From Ornithodoros turicata (lineage: Eukaryota; Arthropoda; Arachnida; Ixodida; Argasidae): a stretch of 64,000 bases of DNA. The notes below the pieces were generated by a model. That model was given only the letters and a program-made list of their open reading frames with translations, was not told the DNA's origin and searched no databases. The position numbers and the translations under genes were made by a program. Shown one piece after another: positions 33,906-47,112 of this stretch (position 1 is the first letter of the stretch; the number at the start of each line of letters is the position of its first letter). The stretch spans positions 102,145,962 through 102,209,961 of the forward strand of contig NC_088202.1 in the NCBI RefSeq assembly GCF_037126465.1. Reading direction: 5' to 3'.

Positions 33906-34223
33906 CACACCAGCTCCGGTGGCGCAGCGGTAACGCGTGCGCTTGGAGACTGGGAGGTCCGCGGTTCGAATCCGCGGGCCGGCTGTGCCGTCTGGGGTTT
34001 TTCCTGGGTTTCCCTCAGATGTGTAATAGGCGTATGCCGGCACAGTTCCCCTGAAGTCGGCCCATGGACGCAGCTATCCTCCCCCCGAGCGGATTCCGCT
34101 CGGTCTTCCACTTCACCCTTTCCTCTCCCCCTCTCCACCACCTTTCCCTTCCCGAGAAACATGCCGCCTATTCAGGCAGGCAGACCTCTCGGGTTCCTCC
34201 CAACGACACTCCTCCTCCTCCTC
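33906..34223 (+). mobile_element. tRNA-derived SINE, second family, copy 1
   Basis: The head CAGCTCCGGTGGCGCAGCGG and B box CGGTTCGAATCCGCG are tRNA-like but differ from the Ruka-like head; the body (GTTTTTCCTGGGTTTCCC, GAAGTCGGCCCATGGACGCA) is distantly alike and the 3' end is a TCC repeat. The 13-bp duplication CACTCTTTAGACA is at 33893-33905 and 34224-34236. A very similar copy disrupts a transposon gene at 51295-51613. Confidence 0.93.
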
Positions 34224-34239
34224 CACTCTTTAGACATAA

Positions 34240-36821
34240 CTGCAATCGACCTTTCTGAGAGACCCAGTCCAGTTCGAGCGCCACGCAACAGCGCTATCCG
34301 GTCATAAAACTACGTGTTGAGGCCGACAAGTTAGGAACCCAAAAACTCAAACTGAAAAGGAATGAGTGCTGGGGGACATTATGTAAAGAAAGTAAACATA
34401 TTGTTTCCACTTTGTCAATATCAATGAGAAGGGAGGTATTTTTAGCTTTTGTAATAATCCCGGCTGTCCCAACAACCAGTGTGCCCACCAATCTGGAAAT
34501 AATTAAAGTGAACCCAGCAATCAGAATGTTCGAGATTGCCGAGGATTGTTATTAAAAAAAGAAACAATTTTTCACGGGTTCAGGAGTTTTGACAAACGGA
34601 GAAAGATCGGGCGAACTGCAACCCGCTGCATATCAAGCTATTGAGGCGGTTTGCCTGAATGTCAACAAGGACACGTGAGTTATGCGGTAAGAATTACACA
34701 CGTTTTACCCTTACAAAGAAGCGTCTGCTCGAAAACTGGACACACTATATCTAATATCAGGCAATCCTAGAAGAACGCTTGCAAGAGACATGAATGTAGA
34801 CGGGCTTAGCGTCGTCTGCTAGTGATGGTGATGGGCAGAAGGGGAAAAAAATTGGGGAGGTGAGTCGCGACTGAATCGGACTGGCTACCCCATACACCTC
34901 CCAGAGCATTTGTGCAGTTTCTCCGCCAGAGGAACGTGCAGTAGCGCCCCTAAAAGCGCTGCACACCGCCTATGGGAAACACAAATGTTCATTGCGCCTC
35001 GCATTGTACAGTTCTGCTCATTACGCTGGGACAGATATAAGGTATGATCGAGTCTCCTGGAATGGGTCTGCTCTTCCGAAGGCATTCCTAAGCCCGGCGC
35101 CAATACCGCGCACTTATTAAATTTGTAAAACGCCGGGACGCACTATACAGGGCGCCCCACGTAACTTGACGATACGTGAAATGCTAACAAAAGAAAGCTC
35201 ACGGAATTCATAAAAGAAAAGATGCCACGAGGACACCCGCCTTTGCGTGCCCGGCTCGATTGTATAGAGTTCTCACCCAAGCTCTGAACCAAAGAAGGTC
35301 CGCTCCGACCCTAACTCGGCGACCCTGTGGGAGTGGAGTGCGTGGACGAGCGGATTACATTCATTCAGAACATACTGGATGAAATGTATGATGTAAAGCG
35401 CTGGCACAAAGACGGCCCGCTGAATCGGAGCAAATATTCTCGTTTCGTTGCTATTTTCACAAATTCCACTCCACCTACACTTCTACAAAGCTTCCCTATG
35501 GAGTGCCGCTATAGCTACTAGGATATTCTACGTTTTCGAGAAAGCGCTGAAAGAATCGTGTTTAAAAGTTATGAATGATCGGAAAGGAAATTTGAATGGC
35601 TGAAAACCGTTTTTAATTTGTCAAGCATTGTGTAAAAATCATTCTCGTAAAATATTTCGGCTGAACAATGTTTTGTTCCAGCGCAATTCGATTTATAAAA
35701 TCGCTTTCGTGGGGGGAGGCTCGCGCGCTCTAGCCACAAGCCACTCCCCATTGACTGTGACGTCAAACGTTAAACGTGCTCTCATTCGCTACGGAAAATT
35801 CGTCTGCTTCGGACACTGCATGCTCCTTGTTGACAGCGGTTCATTATGTTCTGTTGGTTTGAGGCATAAAACGGAGGTGCAAACGAACAATAAAACGTTG
35901 CGCTCATAATGGTAACGTGATCGTGTGTCTTAGTCATTGTTTTTGTTTATTATACACGTCTCCAACTAACAAAAAGTGCCAGCGTCTCATATGAGGCGAT
36001 ACGCAGTGAGGCGGTTCGTGCTGTTCGCGAAGCGATGCAACATGACCTCGTATTCATTCCTGGAAAACAAGACAAACAAAAGTGCGTTCTTTCTGTTCGT
36101 AACTTATTGAACTAGTTCAATGATCGCAACTTCCACTCGCACTGCACCTGCACTGCACCTGCACGTCCCCATTCCCTTTTGGAGGAGTGCTGACCTCAAT
36201 CCACACGCGAGTTCCCGATTTCGTTGCACTGCGTGTCTTCACTGTGCAACCGAAAAGAATCGACTGGCGGCTGACTGATCAGATGACCAATGCTTCCGAC
36301 GCAATGTTCTGTAAAAAAAGAAAAAGAAAGGTAGCCGTTTCTGATGCGCATGCGTCCCTTGGCAGAACAACGCGCGCGAAAGGAGCCCGCCGTCACCTTG
36401 ACAGTTGTCGGTGTCTGGTCGCAGCCGAGGTCACTTGCGAGCCCTAGGAGTGGACGCAACGTACAACGTCACGTCGTGACGGAGGTGCCCGTCATTTCTC
36501 ACGTGTCTTCCACGGGAGTAGGAGAGAGCTCTCCGCACTAGTGAGAATCAATCGACTGCTGCGCGCGATATTTTTCTGCTACGCTCATATTTCTTGCCTG
36601 AAAACGTTATTTAGCGATTGGACAGTCCATCACGATCAAAAACTAATTTTTTTTTCTCGCTCTTAGACTGCTCCTTTATTAAAAGAAAGTAATTGTAGAA
36701 GTAGTTGAAAAAAATAATCAAATGTAAAAGGCTCATTATTGCAACGCCTAAACCTTCGTTCATCAGCCTCTATTTTCCTTTGTTGCACAATTGCAGAAAT
36801 GCTGCTGTTTTCTATGTGCAG
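34240..36821. other. Intron F remainder; no further gene recognised
   Basis: It includes a CAGGGCGCCCCACGTAACT block at 35147, which looks like one end of a MITE whose partner I did not find, and GCACTGCACCTGCACTGCAC low complexity near 36140. Small open frames have no domains. Confidence 0.45.
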
Positions 36822-37030
36822 ATTACCAAGGCTACTGGAAAATGCTCCACTATTTCGCTGTTCATTTCTTCAGCCCCCTCCTGGTGTCCCCATACGTAGA
36901 TGGCAGTCATCTACGGGTAGCTGTACTGGATGAAACGTACGAAGACGAACCGTACCATGTGATTCTTCATGTTGACGTATTCTCCTACGAGTCCCTTCAG
37001 CCAAGGGGTTACTTCTCGCAGATACTACAC
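36822..37030 (+). CDS. Beta-mannosidase exon G
   Basis: The acceptor TTCTATGTGCAG gives (G)AT = Asp, then YQGYWKMLHYFAVHFFSPLL, the (YGGKWKMLHYF) junction block of the family, followed by a beta-sandwich segment ending VDVFSYESLQPRGYFSQILH. The donor is CTACAC/GTCAGT, phase 0. Confidence 0.92.
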
Positions 37031-38914
37031 GTCAGTGCAACAGTGTTAAGTTTCTTGCTTGCTATAGTCCACATGCAGCTAGAAGCTATATTCATAGCGT
37101 ATCCGCGATGAATCGCTGTCCGCTTTCTCATTTCACTTTCCTGCAACGGGGGTCAGGTAATAAACACTTCGCCCTTGGGAATGCCGCGTTGAGAGGGCCA
37201 ACTTCAAATAAATGAAAGCATGGAGGAAAAAAGCAAAGAAAGCAAAAGTTTGAACGTTGGTGGTAGTGGCTTTTCATATAGTGCCCTTTTTTTTTTGTGA
37301 TAGTGGCAGTGACCTACTGCGTTTATGGTAGTGGCCTTTATGCTTAGCGCCAGGTTCCACGAAGGAAACGTGTGCATTATTATTCGCCTCGAGATCGAAC
37401 AGCATCGCCACCATGCGGCTGCTCCGTGAACTGCCTTTAGTGGGGATGCGCGGCTTGAGCCGGTGCTTTCGCTGTGGTCATCGCGCTCGAAAACGTGCTT
37501 GGAAGGTTCGATTTCTGGACATTTGTGCTTTTAAAATCGCTTCAAAATGAGTGAAAATGACTTGGTGGAAAATTTTTTTGAACTTTTGTAGTTCTCTGCA
37601 CCAGCGTGCTTAGCAGGGAAGAAAACTACAGAACGTGCATATGTTCCAGTATGCGGATTCCACTCGGCCTTTGCTATATCATATATGTTACTGCGGTTCT
37701 GTGTGTCAAACAAAATGTACCAAGAGCTAAGGTCAATGCTGTCAAACCTTTTTTTTATAAGTATAAAACTATGTCACAGTTATTTATAGAATGGTTTCTG
37801 TGCTAGCTGTTCTAAGTTACTTCACAATGCTCAGTTAGGATATTCTGCAAACAAGTTGTATCGAATGTATTAATATATGGAATATATGAATGCATGAATA
37901 TATATATTTATGACACGGGTGTTTTTAAATGTGTGAATTTCAACTTTCATCTCATTTAATCTAACCGTATGACAGACTAGACTTTTATCTTTCACATACG
38001 TAATCATTGGAATGCACGCATTTAAGGTAAAATGCTATCACCACCTCTGAACGTAATATGTAAACCACGCGGTTTTTTTTTTTTTTTTTTGGGGGGGGGG
38101 GGGGTATGAAGCACGTGTGCAACAGCGTATTTCAGAATATATACCTGCCGCTGGAACGAAAAACTTAGTTTATATGTAGTTATTACCTGACCGGTAGCAC
38201 CCCAAAGTCAAGTCCACCACAAAGGTGTGGTCATCCCGTAACATATTTTAGCACCATTTAGTGAATGCCCGCCCAGGAGACGAATCAAACCTCGAACCTC
38301 TCCTGTACTCGCTCGACGCAAAATTGCAAAAATTGTAGCGAGGGGCTTCAATACTTACTGGGCTATTCTGCCATTATGTTACATTCTTGCACATTTGTAC
38401 ATTTAGATTCATTATTTGATTAGTACATTGTACATTTAGATGAGTGGAGACAGGAATTTTGAGTGAGTCTTTTTTTTAAATCCTTGTTGTCTCGACGTAA
38501 GATAAAAAGGTACAGCTGGGGAAAGACAGCAATACACAAGCGACGAATAAATATTCGAGCGAGAGCAGCAAAAGACAAACAAAATCACGCTTGGAACAAA
38601 GGAGGCTGTGTTTCCCTTCAAAAGCACGCAGGATATTTTCTTTTGATAACTTCGCGACTTGAGCGTTTCGCAGTGTAAAAATATTTGTCAACGTTCACAC
38701 CTTATCAGCGTTCTAAGTATCGCATTTCAACACATCCGCAATATGTGAGGCACTGACAGCAGCATCTCATCCAGAAACACTGCGATATCTGCGTAGAAAA
38801 GCCAGAGCCTGCTGCGTCCGATCATGCGGTATCCCCACTAGGGCATCCGTCGCAGCGCCACCTACAGTTCGATCTCGAGGCGATATAGAGCCTCTGCAGA
38901 AAATTACAAACGAA
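37031..38914. other. Intron G, first part
   Basis: Contains a homopolymer tract at 38071-38104 (T-run then G-run). A block at 37388-37450 (CGCCTCGAGATCGAAC...) is complementary to 38819-38885, so an inverted-repeat element of about 1.5 kb may be present; its ends are unclear. No gene. Confidence 0.45.
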
Positions 38915-39160
38915 GCTCGTCAACTGATATGAAGTTCAATTTTGCAAAATAATCTTTGGCGTTTACAACTATTTAGTCTCTTTTTAAAAAATCGAAATGA
39001 AAGTGGAAATAATTTGTACGTCATTTGGAAATTGGGTGCGTCAACCGATATCAGGTTCAATTTTGCAAAAATAATCTTTGGCGTTTGCAACATCTAGTTT
39101 CTTTTTAAAAAAAACGAAATGAAAGTGGAAGGAATTTGTACATCATTGGAAAATTGGGTG
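38915..39160. repeat. Tandem duplication, about 122 bp, just before exon H
   Basis: Two copies carry GTTCAATTTTGCAAAA, AATCTTTGGCGTTT, then GAAATGAAAGTGGAA and GGAAAATTGGGTGCG in the same order, with small differences. The second ends about 120 bp before exon H. Confidence 0.8.
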
Positions 39161-39279
39161 CGTTTTTGCTATAGAGAGTTGCTAGAGAATTTGCTATAAC
39201 CTGAGAGTAATAGGAAAATAACGTTATATTTCTTTGTTGCTCCGTTATTTTAAAATAACATATTGTTCCTGTGCCGCAG

Positions 39280-39471
39280 GTTTTGAGTGTCGCCCAAGTA
39301 GCGTACTCTCGGAATTTAACGGAGCTTTTGACGCTCTCCTCCTGCCCGCGAAGCAGTTGCTTTCTTCTTTTCAAGTTGGTGCAGCCGGATACAAACGAGA
39401 CCTTGTCTCAAAACTTCCTTCTCCTGGAACCTCCTCGTACAGCGAAGGATATCCAAGCTGCCAGAGTGCAT
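39280..39471 (+). CDS. Beta-mannosidase exon H
   Basis: After CTGTGCCGCAG the frame reads VLSVAQVAYSRNLTELLTL, SSCPRSSCFLLFKLV and NFLLLEPPRTAKDIQAARVH. It corresponds to the C-terminal beta-sandwich region (C..ESCVV.F.L then NYHFLSSPKEA). It is 192 bp, phase 0 at both ends, with donor GTGCAT/GTAAGC. A second open frame on top is a shadow. Confidence 0.85.
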
Positions 39472-41861
39472 GTAAGCACTCATTCAATATTTGTGAATTT
39501 GGCCTGTATACTGAGTCTGAGACGTGAGCTTATGTAGCTTAGCGGGTGATCTCATTTTGCTCTTTCCTTCGTGTTTGCATATGGGTTCCGACCTGTTGTT
39601 TCTGCGACTTAACCACTTGGGGAATGGATGCAAGTGATACGGAGTTTACACCCTCTGTGGTGGTGGTTGTGGTGGTGTATTGAACATGCTGAAATGGGTT
39701 TACGTATACATGGTAATGTAATGATAATATAGCTTCACACGATGGAGCAGGACATCATCAGCACCCAAGTGCTGCAAGTTTCATTAAAAAAAGAGGAATA
39801 AAGAATGAACAGGGCCCTAGCTTTCTTATGCCGCATATCTCTGCACATGATGGCACGTCTGCGTGGTGCGAGAACGAGTCTGCCTATGCAGTCATTTTTT
39901 ATTGAGCGACAAATCACGGTATTCTACAGACCATACTCTGTAAGCATAGGGCGATGACATGAGAAGTAGGGTATGGGGCTTCTGCATCGCAAGTCGCAGT
40001 CACGTGACCGCAACCCAACCAGACTTCGCAACCGCTCCGACGGTGTTGATGAGAGCACTATAAAGCGCTCCGAGTTCGAGGAAAGAGCTGCAAATGAACC
40101 AGTCGAACGTAGTGAGAGTGCTCCGTTTCGACCAGTCGAAGATGAAACGTTGATCCAGAGCGTGCTACAGCGATCGGAGCTAACAAGTCTAGGACACGAT
40201 TAGGAAGCACGATGCACCAGCAGTCAAGTGAGGCTGGCGCCGTTGTCGAGGCGAGCCTCGAACAGAACTTGTCGCACATATGTAACTCACGACATAACTA
40301 CGTACGCATGCTGCTGAACCTGTGCCTTGCTGTAGTCAAGGAAGATAGCGCAACGGATCGGAAGAATGTGCAATCGGAAGAATGCGCAACATCTTGACGC
40401 ATAGCTTGAAACCGATGTGTGGGCTCCCAAAGTGAAGTTACACGCGCCCTAGCTTATTCGACTCGCGGAGTCCCGCCGTGGATCGGCCCGTTCTCCGCAT
40501 CCGCGTCGCAGCTCAGCATGAACAGTTTACCCCAGAATAACTGCAACACGTAGAGAAGTCCGTCGTACTCGTCAACAACCATCTTGTAGAGGCGTCTTAT
40601 CGTTCACCAACTCTCGATCGTCTCTGCAGCCCTGGAACATATGGACGTATTCACTGGTGTTGATGCTCTAATCACCAACTGCGGTGAAAGAGGCGCACGG
40701 CGGCTGGCACATACATAAACCTAGCTCTGCACAGCACCAGGCACGCTGCTCGCGCCTGCGCTCCGCCTATGTCTTAGTTCTTGTTCTCTAGTGGTGAATT
40801 CCATTGGGAGAGCAATTTTTGCCCCGCGCTGGGTACTGCATGCCCCTGGCGGGGTCGAAGTACGATGCGCGCTCTGTGCATTGCGCGTGACCCGCGTGCT
40901 TCACCACACGGGGTTCAAGAGACTGCTTCGGAATCGCACAATATAATTACACACAGCGGGACGCGCAGTGTTTACACTGTACAACAGACGCACGATTACC
41001 TGCGCGACACACCAGTAAAAAGAAAAAGAAAAGAAAAATCGAACATCACGGTCTCACTTATCGCGCGCATGCCTCCTCTTCTCTATAGTGTTCCCCTGAG
41101 GTAATCGCTGCTCCACCAATGGAACATTCAACGCATGCCACGCTCTGCCAGTGGAACAGTTTTTGCCCCTTCCCGGGGCAAAACTGACCCAGCTCTGCCC
41201 ATGGAATGTGCCATAACAAGACCTCGTTGTGCTTCCTGGGCATCTGACGCTGAATTCCCAAGTTACGTCTCCGAAACTTAGTGCAGAGAAAGACACTGTT
41301 CCACGAAAAATAAGGGAAACAAAAGAAACATACAGCGGGCAATTTAACTTCCGTTTCCATAAGCCTCCAACTGCTCACCTCCGCGGCTGCGTCCCGATGT
41401 GTGAATTGGAGACGTGATGATGAAGGTGATTATGAAGGATGAAGAGGCGAGGCTAACAATGAAACTACATTTATAGGCTATGACGGCAGTGCGTCCGTCC
41501 GCGAGAAGGCTGGGTCTACAACTCATGCTATTGGCAGGTGAGGAGGCTAGCTAGTAACAGAGGTGGGTGGCGGGATTACATACGCTCATAGATGTAGGAA
41601 TGAAGCCCTCCTGTTCAGTGCTGTGAGTTCATTCAACACCCCACACTTTAGTAGAGCAGAAACACAAAGTCTTCTTATAAATGGAATCGTCCAGAGGATG
41701 GGTTCATATCATACGACCTACCACGATGTATGTGTACCGGGAAGCTCGTACAGCTTGTCGAATTGTGCGGTCCGGAAAATATGACAGTGCGAAAACTGGA
41801 CAAAACTAAAGGATACAGCGTCCGTTTGCATCAGTCGTGTAATATTGTTCTTTCTTTGCAG
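39472..41861. other. Intron H; no other gene recognised
   Basis: TE-poor looking, with a GGTGGTGGTTGTGGTGG patch at 39655 and GC-rich stretches at 40800-41220 that contain repeated TTTTGCCCC motifs. The acceptor is GTTCTTTCTTTGCAG at 41861. Confidence 0.55.
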
Positions 41862-42359
41862 GTTACCAATACGACTGAGGTCACTAACGATTCATTGACT
41901 GATCACACCATTACTCTGACGACAAATCACGTGGCGCTTTTCGTGTGGCTGTCATCTGGACGAGTGAGGGGCCGCTTTTCGGATAACGGGTTCCTGATGG
42001 CGCAAGAGTCTGTCCGCGTCAACTTCACCAGTGACTTTCCGGTTGCGCTCGACATCCTCCTGTCCAACCTTACCCTGACTTGTCTTAACTGCCACAGTGG
42101 CAGCGGTTATTCTCCTATGAGTCCCATAAAAATTGTTGAACAGTGCGAGCTGCTTTCCTTTAGGGGTGAAGCGTGGGGACACATCTTACGCTCACCGTGT
42201 GATATCCATCATCCAGGGAAGCACATCATTTTGGGGTCTAAGTGCTCAAAATACTGTGGTCCTGACACCTTGATATATAGCATTCGCATTAAAGGAGCAT
42301 GGAAATCATTTGGAACATATATTTTTTCACCGCTTGATATGAACATACTACCTTCATAA
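41862..42359 (+). CDS. Beta-mannosidase terminal exon I
   Basis: Reads VTNTTEVTNDSLTDHTITLT then VALFVWLSSGRVRGRFSDNG and FLM, the family's C-terminal block (APFVWLDVGSI.GRFSDNGFLM). In mammals about 35 residues follow; here the frame stays open for about 110 more codons to TAA at 42357-42359. The last 60 or so codons look unrelated and partly resemble nearby repeat sequence (ATTAAAGGAGCATGGAAATC has its complement at about 43653-43676). Either the stop was lost or a further splice is missed. Confidence 0.85.
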   Translation, partial: VTNTTEVTNDSLTDHTITLTTNHVALFVWLSSGRVRGRFSDNGFLMAQESVRVNFTSDFPVALDILLSNLTLTCLNCHSGSGYSPMSPIKIVEQCELLSFRGEAWGHILRSPCDIHHPGKHIILGSKCSKYCGPDTLIYSIRIKGAWKSFGTYIFSPLDMNILPS

Positions 42360-45300
42360 ACTGTCACGCAAAATATTTCCTTCGAAAAGCGCGAATTTCC
42401 TGAGAAAATTAGTTTGCAAGAATGCGATCCGCGGCGACAGTCTCCCCCAAGCAGAGTCTGGCAAGTGGTGACGTCAGGCGGCCGAGCACTTCATTGGTTG
42501 CCAGAAGCGTCCGCTCCCCTCCAGAATCGTCTGCTAGCTCCGGAATCGTAGCGACTTACCGACTGAGACGTTGTTGCTATTTATTTGCGTTTGACATTCA
42601 CTTGCGTTCTTACATGATTTTGTCTCGTGCGTTTTGCATAAAACAAGACTGCGGCCAGTGTAAAAGGTGTGGCTATGCATCTTGCCGTGTTGCCGTGACG
42701 GCCCGGGTTGAGGTGGATCGTACGCGGTTGTGGTTTGTGTTCCGATTGTGCTAAGGTGTCGTTAATTAGTGAACAGTATCGTGCCTGTATGTGCAGCATA
42801 TATATGACACGACTAAATACATTCCTGTCAGTTGGAGATTGATTCGATGTTCCATTGTTGTACGCTGCGTATGACCATTCAAAAAAGAAAATGCTTATTT
42901 GGCCATGTGTTTTGGGGTTTCCCACAGATCGCCAGCAGATGAACTCTACTGACTTTATTTTGGTATCCATGTTGTTGTGCTTGTAGAGACGTTGCGCTCC
43001 TGGTATCAGTAAGATATGATAAGCGCAATGTTACACAGCTATGCATTCATCGGTCCTCTCTTTCGCCTCAGAGATGCCAGTGGTCATGCGGTTCGGAGCC
43101 CATAGTGTTGACCACAACACGGAGAAGTCATGATGGTCGACGACCTCTTCAAGTAAAAACACTGGTCACTGCGCAGCGTCTTCATGACTATGCATTTGTA
43201 ACCAAGAAGAAGCACTATATTTCAATCCGAATGTTCGTTCACACTTAGCAGCATCACCTACCAGCCTCCGGTACATTGGTGTGGCGAAATCGAAGCTGGC
43301 GGAGCTTAGGCTCCAACTCCACAAAACGTTTCGTCACGAAGAGCTGACGTGTCGCCTAAAGAGTGTTCAGTTCATCACCTGTCCTTTCCACGACGTCCGA
43401 TGAACAAGAACGCTTCCTGCTCGGTCAGCGTGCTGGCGCCGCGACGCCGGAGAAAACGCAAAAAAGAATAGAAAAAGACGGCGCGGCCATATGACGTCAG
43501 CAGCTGGCATCCGAGTGAGGGGGCATTTCTGCCGCGAGATTCAAAGCTCTCTCGCGCTCCAGGATTGCGCGCTACGCTCAAACTTTTTGTGCGAATATGT
43601 ATCACAGGGCTCAGAATCGTAATTGCTACTTCTCCCGTCATATTTTATTCCGATCATTTCCATGCTCCTTTAAGTCTATTAGGGATGCAAAATCCGTCCT
43701 ATGAAGAAAATTTAAGGCCATCTGGTTTCTTTACGAAATACAACATGTTTAGGTGAGACCTCCGAATAATGTTCTTGTTCCTGTTGCACACTGTTCCTGG
43801 AATAATTTCACTGATTTCCTGGACTGAGTCTCCTGTTCTGCCAAAAAGGATCAGTTGTCTGCGATGCATGGACGTTGATCTTTACCTTAAAACACCCACA
43901 TGTACAGGTAAATCAGGTGTTTCTTCCTTGAATGTCAAAATACGGCTCCGCTTTTGAAAAAAAAACATCATATACGTTTAAACACATTTTGAGCTCGAGA
44001 ATATAACATGGTGCTTTCACAGCGGTTACTGGTGCACCCTGGGACCCGCTTGGCGGCACAAGAGACAACTAACTCAACTTTTTTTTTCGTCCCCGGCCCT
44101 CACCCACGCCACTTTTCAGTGGGGGATTCGTCTTTCGCTGGAGAAGAAATTGAAAAAACAAAGGCACACGTTAAAGCTGTCATAGTTCTGGGAAGGGGAC
44201 AGCCTTGGGTTCTGCGTTTTTAACACTGAGTTACATTACTGCGCGATTTCTTCTGTTCTTTACTCTGTATTGGCTCTCGGTGGTTGAGTCACTAGTCCAT
44301 GTATTTCTCTATAGGAGGTCGTAGACGAATGGCTCAGACGGATGCAGGATGTAGTACTCTGATACACACCATTTCGACTTCCGCGATTTGTTTAACGAGC
44401 TCTATATCAGCTCTCTGCTTTCAACAACTGGTTAAGCAGGAAGCAAGTACGGGTAAGGTTTTGAACAAGGCTCACAGCAATGTGCCTGGCATGTACACAT
44501 GCAAATGTGAACAAATTCTCATAAGTGTGCTTTGCCCCGTTCAACATAACGTAGGCGCCATCGTGCCCAGGTACAAACAGAACGCGATAAGCCTATAACA
44601 GTATAGGTGTCGTTGAGATCACATGGCATAAGAATATAGTGAGCTGAGCTATATTAGTTACTAAAAAGCCTAATCAATGCGCAGTTTCTGAAACAAATAT
44701 AGCTCAGTCAGAGTCTATTCATTAAATAGAATGGTGTTCTTGAATTACTTCCGATTTTGCGAATTCAAATTGATCAAATGTTAAGATGACGCTCACCGAC
44801 TACTAAATATAGAGTTCAACAGGGTTTGTGGGACCGATGTAACAACTGCGGGAACAAAATGATGCATCGTATAGAAAGGTAGCAAAGTACGTTAAGAGAG
44901 CATTGTATGCTATCGAGGTGTCGGTGATCTTCAACTCATTTAAGAAGGCTGGCCTTGTTGAGAACAATCGCGAAACATAAAAGCAGTGCAGGTGAAATAG
45001 AAAACCAGAGAAACAGAGTTTTGCGGGGGGGAGACCGAAGTTTTGGACGACTATGACTCTGAGTGGAGTTGATTGCTTCGTGTAAAGGTCACCTCCGTAA
45101 CAAATGTAAAATCTACACGTAGCCATTTGGAGTGTACAATTACTCTCCAGTGCTGAGTTAAAGAGTCTCCAGTAATATTGTACTCTCCAAAAGGGAGTGA
45201 TATATGTGGCAAGGAAAAGGAGTTAAAGGAGCAGTCTAGAGGCCCACAACTTTTTTTCTGTTTTTGGTCAGTATGGAATGTTAGGCGGCCGAAAACAGTT

Positions 45301-47112
45301 TTCCCACAATTAGTGCAACCGTAGTGAAATTGGGACGCCTGCAATAGCTCCCCGAACCTACCGTGCGCGAAACACCCTCCTTCGCCTTCACGATAGGCAC
45401 GTGATGAGCTCCTCCACGCGCGTCACTATGTGACGCAAGTGGTAAGGACGCTCCTCAGTGGACCTGGGATCACATGATCGAGGTGAGCAACATCGCGCAG
45501 GCCGAAGCGTCTGCTATCGCTTCGGAGACGCCATGCGTTCTCCGGCTACGTGATGTCCGAAACGGAGGGTTTGAAGGCTGTCCACGACACAACCACGATT
45601 TTTTGGGACCGCAGACACCACGGGAAGAACGAGTGGTGCAGCCCGAAATTAACTGCGCTTGTACAGCGAAAACCCCGTGCTTCCCCACAGTGTGCAACCT
45701 GTCCGACCGTTTTCACCGCGCAGTTGGTTCAGTGGTTAACAGGTGGCGCCACAAAACCGCCGCCATCGCTTGCTTTCTGCTACTGTGAATTCTGAGATTG
45801 CACAGAAGCTACGGATATATTACTCTTGTGATCGTAATCTTATTTTCTCAGGCTGCATATATGCTTTGTTTTTTTAAGAAAACGTGATATAAATCATATA
45901 AAGAATAGAAGTCAACAAGAAACAGCTCGCAATGTTCGTAGCAGACGGTTTTTCCTACGAACGAATGAGGGGCTCTCTATCACCAACGTCACAGTAGAGT
46001 GGGTGTGGTCTGCAGTTGGAGCGCTCCGGCCTGTCACCGCGGCAGCGATTTTCCAAATTAATTGCACCGTGGTGAAACAACTTTGGACAGAAATATTTTG
46101 TGGGAACGCTTTTCACATACTGCTTTACAAGATGACAGCAGTTTTTGGCCATGTTAGATACCACTTTAATGCTCCTTTAAATAATAATTTTTGAGTAATT
46201 TAATACCTTGCTTCATGAATAATTCATTTAATAGTTTAGCTTAAGAGTTACCGTAATACCTGGAAACGTCGTATCTACTCCTACGTTTTGATGCAGATCA
46301 CTAAAAAAAAACAGATCATTTATTGAATAATTGAATAACACGGATCATTTATTAAATTCAAACAAACGTAATACAAATACACGTTTCTCCTCACTCTTTA
46401 AGAGAACCATTTTTTCCCTGCACTAGGGAGACCTCGTACTGCGTCTCATTTATCCCTTGTCTTTTTCTTTTCTTTCTTTCCTTTTTTTTTCTTTGTTAAA
46501 GGTCATTTATTAGTGAGGCTGTCCTACTTTTCTGCCTCTGAGGTTGTCGCATTGGCGAGCTATTAGGCAACGTTGCTGCAGCATAGCCGCTCAACCGCGC
46601 TGACCGGCACACACGATTCACTGCACATCGTCATGGCACTTTACAGCGATTTTACCTGACGTCAGCTGCTTTTTGGCAACTTCCCTGACAATCCCCTGAC
46701 TTTTCCAATCGCGTCAAAATCCCTCGATTATTTCCCTATTTTGAGGTTTTGCAGGTTCGTAGACACCCCGTAATTACAAGTCTGCGCAATAATGCAAGGG
46801 GAGCATTGGTAAAATTTTACAATGCTAAGTATTGAAAAATATATCATCAGCAACCAGTACAACCTCCGTGTGTTGAAACGTCGCCTTTGTCCATGTCGCA
46901 TACCTGTAAACGAGGAACGGCTTCCTCGTGTTTGGAAGTGACAATGAACTACTCCACTGGCACCGTTATTTTTTTGTGCACAGTATGGTGTGGTTCATTT
47001 GCAAAATATTGTGGTATAGGAAGCGTACGGCACTTGACGGTACCGCCTGTGCCGGTGTTTGACAGTTCCTACGAAGTTCCTACAGTATCTACGAAGTAGC
47101 CGAAACGTCTTA
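42360..47112. other. Intergenic; no gene recognised
   Basis: I see no polyadenylation signal close to the beta-mannosidase stop. Segments at 43560-43680 and 45970-46190 share the tail CC(A)...ATGCTCCTTTAA and are probably a short repeat family. Open frames at 42422-42754 and 45474-45788 have no recognisable domain. Confidence 0.45.

Noticed and set aside
39234..39527. Alternative frame over exon H
   Set aside because: The other + frame matches the family and keeps phase 0 with both neighbours.
42422..42754. Cysteine-rich C-terminal open frame after the beta-mannosidase stop
   Set aside because: The CGQCKRCGYASC stretch is suggestive but there is no second domain, no splice evidence and no homologue I can name.
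45474..45788. Small cysteine-containing protein
   Set aside because: Both strands are open, there is no splice support or signal peptide, and no motif is recognisable.
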